Program-made: the position numbers and the translations under genes
Origin: Chloroflexota bacterium
GTDB lineage: Bacteria > Chloroflexota > Dehalococcoidia > Lucifugimonadales > Australimonadaceae
NCBI GenBank assembly: GCA_028875085.1
Contig: JAPPFU010000148.1
Coordinates: forward strand, 1 to 5,920
Direction: 5' to 3'
Length of the DNA stretch: 5,920 nucleotides
The notes under the pieces: generated by a model
What the model saw: only the letters and a program-made list of their open reading frames with translations
Databases searched by the model: none
What the model was told of the DNA's origin: nothing
In this document: positions 1 to 5,659 of the stretch, one piece after another
Numbering within the stretch: the stretch's first letter is position 1
Layout of the letters: each line of letters begins with the position of its first letter

Positions 1-1195
1 GACCGAACGCCCGCCGCGCCGCCGCGTGCCCCACCGCGAGGCGGTAGGCGGCCAAGTGGCGCTCCACCGCCTGCGCCGCGCCGAACTCCGCCAGCGCACG
101 CGCGCGCCCCCTCGCTCCCATCGCCGCCGCGCGCCCGCGATCGGTCAGCAATTGCGCGATGGCCTCGGCCGCCGCGCCCGTGCCTAACGACGGAACGACG
201 CGCCCCTCCACCCCGTCGCGCAGCGCCTCGCGCACCGACCCAACGTCGAACGCCACGACCGGCTTGGCCATAGCCATAGCCTCCAGCATCGCCGTGGGGA
301 TGCCCTCGCTGCGCGAAGTGAGCGCGAACACGTCGAACGCCGCCACGTACTCCTCCACGCCCCCTTCCGGCGAGACGAACGCCACGTCGCGGCCCGGCCG
401 CAGCCCCAGCCGGTGCGCTTGCGCCACCAAGCCCGCGTAGTAGCCCGCGTGCGTATCCAGCGTCTGACCGACCATCACCAGTTTCGCCGACGGCGCCCGC
501 TCCCGCGCCATGGCGAACGCCTCCAGCAGCAGGTCTTGGCCCTTCATCGGATTGAAGTTGCCGACGTTGCCCACGACGAGGTCGTTCGCGCCGAACCCCA
601 GCCGCTCGCGGACGGCTGCGCCGTCTACTGCCGCCGGGTCGTGCCGTTCAAGGTCCACCGGCGGGTAGTAGGTAACCAGCCGCTCGCCGAGTCCGCCGGT
701 CAACGGGTAGCGCGCGGCGACTGCCTTGCCCGTGGCCAACACGGCGTCGGCGGTGAGCGGGAGCATCGGGGCGAAGCCCCAACGCACCGCGCGCGGCAGG
801 CCTGGCGCCACGATCTGCGCCGCGACCGCCGCGCCAGCCAGCCGCCCCGCCAACAGCGCGTGCGGGTTCTCCCAGCCATTGGCCTGCACGACGTCGAACC
901 TCTCCCGCCGCACCAGCCGCGCCAAGCGCGCCACCGTCGGCCAGAAGGACGCGGCCACGCCGAGCTGCACGCGAGGGTCGAGCTTGGCCCGCAGCCTGCC
1001 CATCGGCAAAGTCAGCGTCCGCACGCCCGCCGCCTCCAGACGCTCGTGGGCGGAGCCGCGCTCGCGCGGGAGAGCGACGGTCAATTCAACGCCCGTCTCC
1101 GCCAGCCCCGCAGCGATGCGCATGTTGACCGCCGTCGGCCCGCCGAACACGGCGTAGTGGACGACGCTGAGCACGCGCAGGTTCTCGTCGGGCAT
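1..1195 (-). CDS. GT4-type glycosyltransferase, 3' end beyond window
   Basis: Reading the minus strand from the ATG at 1195-1193 gives 398 codons without a stop before the window edge, so the gene is partial at its C-terminus. An in-frame TGA at 1201-1199 makes this ATG the first possible start. The protein looks like a retaining GT-B glycosyltransferase of family GT4, which transfers a sugar from a nucleotide-sugar to a glycan, lipid or small-molecule acceptor on the cytoplasmic side. The N-terminal Rossmann half starts with a beta strand (LRVLSVVHYAVFGGP, residues 6-20) with the usual glycine-rich loop. The C-terminal half has a sugar-nucleotide-binding segment GNFNPMKGQDLLLEAF (212-227, K218) and the E-x7-E motif SEGIPTAMLE (E297 and E305). 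At 398 residues and in a final helix (about 372-395) it is probably nearly complete. Asn213 stands where many GT4 enzymes have a phosphate-binding Arg. No membrane segment is seen. Donor and acceptor cannot be told. It diverges from rho. Confidence 0.9.
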   Translation of the reverse strand, partial: MPDENLRVLSVVHYAVFGGPTAVNMRIAAGLAETGVELTVALPRERGSAHERLEAAGVRTLTLPMGRLRAKLDPRVQLGVAASFWPTVARLARLVRRERFDVVQANGWENPHALLAGRLAGAAVAAQIVAPGLPRAVRWGFAPMLPLTADAVLATGKAVAARYPLTGGLGERLVTYYPPVDLERHDPAAVDGAAVRERLGFGANDLVVGNVGNFNPMKGQDLLLEAFAMARERAPSAKLVMVGQTLDTHAGYYAGLVAQAHRLGLRPGRDVAFVSPEGGVEEYVAAFDVFALTSRSEGIPTAMLEAMAMAKPVVAFDVGSVREALRDGVEGRVVPSLGTGAAAEAIAQLLTDRGRAAAMGARGRARALAEFGAAQAVERHLAAYRLAVGHAAARRAFG

Positions 1196-1201
1196 AAGTC
1201 A

Positions 1202-1207
1202 AGGTTA
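1202..1207 (-). promoter_or_regulatory. Possible -10 box for a leaderless glycosyltransferase mRNA
   Basis: On the minus strand the hexamer TAACCT lies exactly 6 nt upstream of the ATG at 1195. It fits the TANNNT pattern at the spacing typical of leaderless genes, where transcription starts at the A of the start codon. No good -35 is visible and there is no Shine-Dalgarno sequence in front of the ATG, which agrees with leaderless translation. A six-base match with three fixed positions is weak on its own. Confidence 0.35.
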
Positions 1208-1440
1208 CGCTAACGGGGGGCGGCAGCCCCTACTTGCGGGCGGTTGCGAGGGTGTGGTAAGGTAGGCTTGCCGTGGTTTACGGCGTTCTCTTCGTAACTT
1301 GCCCCTCCGCGCAGCCCTCTCTCGACCGGCGGCGCCTTGATCCCCACTTGACCGCCCTCGCCCGCCGCGCGGGGGCCGGCGCGGTAACCGGCAAGGCCGA
1401 CCAACGCCTCCCCTGCATAGCGCGACCATGGCGGCGCACA

Positions 1441-1469
1441 GCGCCCGCCCCCATCTCCCTTCAACGTCC
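1441..1469 (+). promoter_or_regulatory. C-rich, G-poor rut-like segment before rho
   Basis: The 29 bases contain 17 C and only 4 G, against a background where C and G are roughly balanced. Rho loads onto unstructured C-rich, G-poor RNA (rut sites), and E. coli rho represses itself by termination in its leader. A similar stretch directly before the rho start could serve the same feedback. Codon-free DNA in a GC-rich genome can show such skew by chance, so this is a candidate only. Confidence 0.25.
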
Positions 1470-1480
1470 GGACTGAGCCT

Positions 1481-2752
1481 ATGAACATCGCCGAACTGCA
1501 CGAAAAGACCACCAACGAGCTGGCGACGCTGGCGCGCGACCGCGAACTGGGCAACGGCAAAGCGCCCGAGTCCATGCGCCGCGACGAACTGCTCAACGCG
1601 CTGCTCCACTCCTACGCGGGCGAGCAGGGCCAGCAGATTGCCAGCGGCATCCTCGACGTGATGTCCGACGGCTACGGCTTCCTCCGCCGCCACGGACGCC
1701 GCCCCGGCCAGAACGACGTCTACGTCTCCCAAGCCCTTGTGCGGCGATTCGGACTCCGTAGCGGCGACCACATCCTCGGCCAGGTCAAGTCGCAGCGCGA
1801 CTCCGACCGCTTCCAGGGACTGGCGCGCGTGGATTCGGTCAACGGCCAAGACCCCGAGCGCTCCCGCCGCCGCCCCAGTTTCGAGGACCTGACGCCCGTC
1901 TTCCCTGACGTGCAGATCAGTCTCGAGACGACCAAGGAGTTGCTGTCGGCGCGGATGATCGACCTCATCTCCCCCATCGGGCGCGGCCAGCGGGGCCTCA
2001 TCGTCGCCCCGCCCAAGGTCGGCAAGACCACGCTGCTCAAAGACATCGCCGCCGGCATCAGCGTCAATCACACCAATCTGCACCTGATGGTCGCCCTCAT
2101 CGGCGAGCGCCCCGAAGAAGTCACCGACATCAAGCGCTCCGTCAACGGCGAGGTCTTCAGCTCCACCTTCGACGAACCCGTCGAAGACCACTGCCGCGTC
2201 GCCGAACTCTGCCTCGAACGCGCTAAGCGCCTGGTCGAGGCCGGCAGGGACGTGGTCATCCTGCTCGACAGCATCACGCGCCTCACCCGCGCCTACAATC
2301 TCGCCGTCCCTAGCAGCGGCCGCACCCTCTCCGGCGGCATGGACCCCGTCGCGCTCTATCCCCCCAAGCGCTTCTTCGGCGCCGCCCGCAACACCGAGGA
2401 GGGCGGCAGCCTCACCGTCCTCGCCGCGTGCCTCATCGACACCGGCAGCCGTATGGACGACGTGGTCTACGAGGAATTCAAGGGCACCGGCAATATGGAG
2501 CTGCACCTCGACAGGCGCCTGTCGGAGCGGCGCACCTTCCCCGCTATCGACATCCAGCGCTCCAGCACCCGCCGCGAGGAGCTCCTGCTCAACGACCTCA
2601 CCCTCCGCCAGGTCTGGCTGCTGCGCCGCATGAGTTCGATGATCGCCAACGACTCCGTCAACGCCGCCGAGGCGACCGAGCGCATCATCGAGCGGATGAG
2701 CCGCACCAAGAACAACCAGGAGTTCCTGGCCACGCTCACCCGCGAGGTCTAG
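1481..2752 (+). CDS. rho: Transcription termination factor Rho
   Basis: This is a complete 423-residue Rho, close to the 419 of E. coli. Rho is a hexameric RNA-dependent ATPase and 5'-3' RNA translocase that ends transcription and dissolves R-loops. In order: a SAP-like N-terminal helical domain (about 1-45, starting MNIAELHEKT as in the family); the cold-shock-like RNA-binding domain with GILDVMSDGYGFLR (56-69) and DVYVSQALVRRFGLRSGD (79-96); and the RecA-type ATPase with Walker A APPKVGKTT (176-184, K182), the ERPEEVTD segment (209-216), Walker B VVILLD (258-263), Q-loop (about 275-288, R281), R-loop (about 320-326, R324) and arginine finger R364 in SSTRREEL. No large N-terminal insertion like that of actinobacterial Rho is present. 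Gly208 replaces E. coli D210 and Ile217 replaces M219, both near the bicyclomycin site. The start is supported by family alignment, although the ribosome binding site (GGACTGAG, about 10 nt upstream) is weak. polA follows after 27 bp. Confidence 0.98.
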   Translation: MNIAELHEKTTNELATLARDRELGNGKAPESMRRDELLNALLHSYAGEQGQQIASGILDVMSDGYGFLRRHGRRPGQNDVYVSQALVRRFGLRSGDHILGQVKSQRDSDRFQGLARVDSVNGQDPERSRRRPSFEDLTPVFPDVQISLETTKELLSARMIDLISPIGRGQRGLIVAPPKVGKTTLLKDIAAGISVNHTNLHLMVALIGERPEEVTDIKRSVNGEVFSSTFDEPVEDHCRVAELCLERAKRLVEAGRDVVILLDSITRLTRAYNLAVPSSGRTLSGGMDPVALYPPKRFFGAARNTEEGGSLTVLAACLIDTGSRMDDVVYEEFKGTGNMELHLDRRLSERRTFPAIDIQRSSTRREELLLNDLTLRQVWLLRRMSSMIANDSVNAAEATERIIERMSRTKNNQEFLATLTREV

Positions 2753-2764
2753 CCCCGCCGGTGC

Positions 2765-2770
2765 TAGAAT
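2765..2770 (+). promoter_or_regulatory. Possible -10 box of a polA promoter
   Basis: TAGAAT, a five-of-six match to the TATAAT consensus, ends 9 nt before the polA ATG in the short rho-polA gap. A start site 6-8 nt downstream would give a polA mRNA with a leader of about 0-3 nt. No recognisable -35 lies 16-18 bp upstream, inside the end of rho. The gap has no Shine-Dalgarno sequence, which fits leaderless translation. The TAG within the box is also an in-frame stop that rules out a longer PolA N-terminus. Confidence 0.4.
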
Positions 2771-2788
2771 CGCGGCGCTATGGCCGCG
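2771..2788 (+). promoter_or_regulatory. Hairpin with the polA start codon in its loop
   Basis: CGCGGC (2771-2776) and GCCGCG (2783-2788) form a perfect 6-bp all-GC stem around the loop GCTATG, so the AUG of polA (2780-2782) sits in the loop. It could form only on mRNA reading through from rho. A transcript starting from the adjacent -10-like box at about 2777 would lack the left arm. There is no U-tract, so it is not an intrinsic terminator. Short GC stems are common in DNA of this composition. Confidence 0.35.
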
Positions 2789-5650
2789 CGCAGACCCACC
2801 GCACAGGAAGGGCAGGAAGGGCTTTTCGCCGCCGAGCCTAAAGACGGCGCGGGCGCCGCATCGCCGGATGCGGCGGCGGAGCCCAAGCCGCTCCTGCTCC
2901 TCCTCGACGGCCACGCTATGGCCTTCCGCGCCTTCTACGCAATGGAGCGCGCGCCGATGACCACCCGCGCGGCGGGCGAACGCGTCGAGGCCGTCCACTC
3001 CTTCGCAGGCACGCTGTTCCGGGCCATCGGCGACCTCCGCCCCACCCACCTCGCCATCGCCTTCGACCCGCCCGGCCCCACCTTCCGCGACGACATCTAC
3101 GACGACTACAAGGCCCACCGCGCGCCGACGCCGGACGAACTGCCGCCCCAGGTGGAGCGCATCAAGCAGTTGATGCAAGCGCTCAACGTGCCCATCTACG
3201 AGACGCCCGGCTACGAGGCCGACGACGTGATTGGGACCATCGCCGCCGAGTGCTCCGCCAACGCCGTCGACGCCGTCATCTTCACCGGCGACAGCGACAC
3301 GCTCCAACTCGTCACTCCCCATGTCCGCGTCCTGATGACCACCGGATTCGGCGACCAGAAGACCTACGACGTAGCGGCGGTGCGCGAGCGCTACGGCGGC
3401 CTCGACCCCCTGCGCCAGATCGACGTCAAGGCGTTCGAGGGCGACACGTCCGACAACGTCCCCGGCGTCCCCGGCATCGGGCGCAAGACCGCGGTGAAAC
3501 TGGTGCAGGAATTCGGCAGCGTCGACGCCGTCTACGAACGCATCGACGAGGTAACGCCACCCCGCATCCAGAACCTGCTGCGCGAGCACGAGGAGCAGGC
3601 GCGCCGCAGCAAGGAGTTGGTTACCATCGCCATCGACGCGCCCGCAGGCTTCGACTTGACGCAGGCTGAGTTCGGCGACTTCAGGCGCGAGGCGGTGGTC
3701 AAACTCTTCCGTGAACTGGAATTCAACTCGCTCATCGCGCGCATTCCCGCGCCCCGCTCCGCCGACGGCGCTCCCGCGCAAGCGCCCGAGCCTTCAGCGG
3801 ACGCGCCGCCCTCCGTAGAACCCGCGCCCGAACCCCCCGCCGTCGGCCCGCCGGACACCCAAGTCGCGGTCGTCGACACGGCGGACGCGCTCGCCGCGAT
3901 GGCCGACGCGGTGCGTGCTGCGGGCGTGATGTCCCTCGTCGTCGAAGGCTCGCCACCCGCGCCTATGCAGATGGAGATCGCCGGGGCCGCTATCGCCGCC
4001 GAGCCGGGCAAGGCATGGTACGTCCCCGTCGGCCACGCGGAGGGGGCACAGGTAGGCTTGGAGGAGGCGTTGGGCACGCTGCTGCCGCTGCTGATGGACG
4101 CGGCAATCGCCAAGGTGGGGCACAACCTGAACCACGATTTGACCGCTCTTGCCGTACACGGCCTGCCGCCCATGCAAGTCAACGTGGACTTCGACACGAT
4201 GGTCGCCGCCCACCTGCTGGGCCGCGACCGCGCGCTCGGCCTGCCGCAGGTGGCGCTCCATAGGCTGGGGCTGGAGCTGACGCCTCTTGCCGACCTGGTC
4301 GGCAGCGGACGCAAGCAGATCCCCTTCAGCCAGGTCGCCATCACGGACGCGGCGAACTACGCGGGCACCAAGGCAGACGCCGCCCTGCGCCTCCGCGCTC
4401 ACCTCGAGGGCGAACTGGACGCGCGCAGCCTCGAACTCCTGCACGAGCGCGAGATGCCCCTCCTGCCCGTGCTGGTGCGGATGCAGCTCCACGGCATCGC
4501 CCTCGACGCCGACGCCATGCGGGAGTTGAACGAGGAGCTGACCGAGATGGTGGCCGCTGAGGAGCATGCGGTCTACGAGGCCGCCGGCCACGACTTCAAC
4601 ATCAGCTCCCCCCAGCAGCTCTCCGACGTGCTCTTCAAGGAGCAGGGGCTGCAGCACGGCAAGCGGACGCAGAAGGGCTACTCCACCGACGCGCAGACGC
4701 TGGAGTGGCTGAAGGGCCACCCCGTCGTCGACCACGTGTTGAGATACCGCGAACTCTCCAAGCTGAAGTCGACCTACGTGGACACGCTGCCCCAACAGGT
4801 GAACCCTGCCACGGGGCGCATCCACACCACCTACAACCAGACCGGCGCCGCCACCGGACGCCTCGCCAGCAACGACCCCAACCTCCAGAACATCCCCGTG
4901 CGCACCGAGCTGGGCCGCCGCGTCCGCAAGGCGTTCGTCGCGGAGGAGCGCCCTGCGTGGATGCTGCTCGCCGCCGACTACTCCCAGATTGAATTGCGCG
5001 TCCTCGCCCACCTCTCCCAGGATCCCGAACTGATGGCCGCCTTCGACCGCGGCGAGGACATTCACGCCTCCACTGCGGCGCTTGTCCACCGCGTCCCCAT
5101 CGCCGAGGTAACGCCCGACATGCGCCGCCTGGCCAAGGTGATGAACTTCGGCGTCATCTACGGCCTCAGCGCCTTCGGCATCTCCAACCAGACCGACCTC
5201 TCCATGGAGGAAGGAAACCGGTTCATCGACGACTATATGGGCGCCTACTCCCGCGTGAAGGAGTACCTTGACGCCACTATCCGGGACGCCCGCGCCCTGG
5301 GCTACGTCGAGACGATGCTTGGCCGCCGCCGCCTGATTCCGGACATCAACGCCGCCAACGCGCACGTGCGCCAAGCCGCCGAGCGCATGGCCGTCAACAT
5401 GCCCGTCCAAGGCACCGCCGCCGACATCATCAAGGAGGCGATGGTGCAGGCGCAGGCGCGCTTGGAGGCGGATGGGATGCGCAGCCGCATGCTGCTCCAA
5501 GTGCATGACGAACTGGTCTTCGAGGCGCCCCAAGACGAAGAGGAGCAGTTGACGGCCATGCTGGCGGATGTCATGCCCAACGCCCTGCGCCTCAGCGTCC
5601 CCCTCCGCATCGATGTCAAGAAGGGCTACTCGTGGGGGGATATGGAGTAG
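2780..5650 (+). CDS. polA: DNA polymerase I (PolA), proofreading site degenerate
   Basis: This 956-residue Pol I (E. coli 928) processes Okazaki fragments and fills repair gaps. The 5' nuclease domain (about 37-322) keeps its acidic residues: D43, D96, the GYEADD motif (E146, D148, D149), D171, D173, D222 and D225, then a helix-hairpin-helix GVPGIGRKTA (229-238). A Pro/Ala/Glu-rich linker (about 324-360) follows. The 3'-5' exonuclease domain (about 361-545) keeps E389 and D453 but has V387 and K531 where E. coli has D355 and D501, so proofreading is probably lost. The polymerase domain is intact: TGRLASNDPNLQNIP (692-706), motif A DYSQIELR (D733, E738), motif B R782, K786, F790, Y794, and motif C QVHDE (H909, D910, E911). 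An N-terminal extension of about 36 residues contains QEGLF (12-16). An in-frame TAG at 2765 and the lack of later in-frame starts before the nuclease core fix this start. No clear Shine-Dalgarno sequence. Confidence 0.98.
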   Translation: MAARRPTAQEGQEGLFAAEPKDGAGAASPDAAAEPKPLLLLLDGHAMAFRAFYAMERAPMTTRAAGERVEAVHSFAGTLFRAIGDLRPTHLAIAFDPPGPTFRDDIYDDYKAHRAPTPDELPPQVERIKQLMQALNVPIYETPGYEADDVIGTIAAECSANAVDAVIFTGDSDTLQLVTPHVRVLMTTGFGDQKTYDVAAVRERYGGLDPLRQIDVKAFEGDTSDNVPGVPGIGRKTAVKLVQEFGSVDAVYERIDEVTPPRIQNLLREHEEQARRSKELVTIAIDAPAGFDLTQAEFGDFRREAVVKLFRELEFNSLIARIPAPRSADGAPAQAPEPSADAPPSVEPAPEPPAVGPPDTQVAVVDTADALAAMADAVRAAGVMSLVVEGSPPAPMQMEIAGAAIAAEPGKAWYVPVGHAEGAQVGLEEALGTLLPLLMDAAIAKVGHNLNHDLTALAVHGLPPMQVNVDFDTMVAAHLLGRDRALGLPQVALHRLGLELTPLADLVGSGRKQIPFSQVAITDAANYAGTKADAALRLRAHLEGELDARSLELLHEREMPLLPVLVRMQLHGIALDADAMRELNEELTEMVAAEEHAVYEAAGHDFNISSPQQLSDVLFKEQGLQHGKRTQKGYSTDAQTLEWLKGHPVVDHVLRYRELSKLKSTYVDTLPQQVNPATGRIHTTYNQTGAATGRLASNDPNLQNIPVRTELGRRVRKAFVAEERPAWMLLAADYSQIELRVLAHLSQDPELMAAFDRGEDIHASTAALVHRVPIAEVTPDMRRLAKVMNFGVIYGLSAFGISNQTDLSMEEGNRFIDDYMGAYSRVKEYLDATIRDARALGYVETMLGRRRLIPDINAANAHVRQAAERMAVNMPVQGTAADIIKEAMVQAQARLEADGMRSRMLLQVHDELVFEAPQDEEEQLTAMLADVMPNALRLSVPLRIDVKKGYSWGDME
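2804..2821 (+). repeat. Perfect 9-bp tandem duplication in the polA 5' end
   Basis: CAGGAAGGG occurs twice in direct succession (2804-2812 and 2813-2821), encoding Gln-Glu-Gly twice (residues 9-14 of PolA). The second copy supplies the QEG of a QEGLF pentapeptide. The unit keeps the reading frame. It lies in the poorly conserved N-terminal extension, where such slippage would be tolerated. Confidence 0.8.
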
Positions 5651-5659
5651 GTGCCGGGC

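Larger units (their letters stand above)
1196..1480. other. Divergent intergenic region with rho leader
   Basis: This 285-bp gap separates the divergent glycosyltransferase and rho genes and should hold promoters for both. Seen in it: a perfect 5-bp hairpin GGGGC-ggca-GCCCC at 1217-1230; two overlapping, mutually exclusive stems, CCGCGC/GCGCGG (1365-1370 with 1379-1384) and GCCGG/CCGGC (1375-1379 with 1388-1392); and a C-rich, G-poor run at 1441-1469 (17 C and 4 G in 29 bases). No strong sigma-70 promoter for rho was found. Weak candidates are TAAGGT at 1258-1263, with TTGCGG 18 bp upstream, and TAACTT at 1295-1300. Either would give a leader of well over 100 nt. A 67-codon GTG-started frame at 1273-1476 looks non-coding. 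E. coli rho is autoregulated by termination in its leader; C-rich leader RNA here would suit that, but this is inference. Confidence 0.5.

Noticed and set aside
413..1213. Plus-strand open frame of 266 codons, and shorter ones at 159-440 and 726-1157
   Set aside because: They are antisense to the well-supported glycosyltransferase. Their translations are Arg/His/Ala-rich with no domain.
1217..1230. GGGGC-ggca-GCCCC hairpin as a terminator between the divergent genes
   Set aside because: The stem is only 5 bp with no T-tract on either strand, and it lies between two 5' ends where no terminator is expected.
1348..1353. TTGACC as the -35 box of a rho promoter
   Set aside because: It is a good hexamer, but no TATAAT-like sequence occurs 16-19 bp downstream, where the DNA is a G-rich run.
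1273..1476. 67-codon GTG-started frame ending 4 nt before the rho ATG, a possible leader peptide coupled to rho
   Set aside because: The spacing is suggestive, but the translation has no recognisable motif, no Shine-Dalgarno sequence was seen, and open frames this short are expected by chance in GC-rich DNA.
1205..3781. Open frame of 858 codons on the minus strand across rho and the start of polA
   Set aside because: It is exactly codon-aligned antisense to rho and polA, which share a frame. Stops there need TTA, CTA or TCA sense codons, which are very rare in this GC-rich DNA. The translation is low in complexity and shows no family motif.
3794..5533. Open frame of 579 codons on the minus strand inside polA
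   Set aside because: It has the same cause: a codon-aligned shadow of polA with repetitive Val/Gly/Leu/His-rich translation and no recognisable domain.
5651..5653. GTG immediately after the polA stop as the start of the acetyltransferase
   Set aside because: The ATG at 5660 has a better placed AGGTG sequence, and family similarity begins only after it. The GTG cannot be fully excluded.
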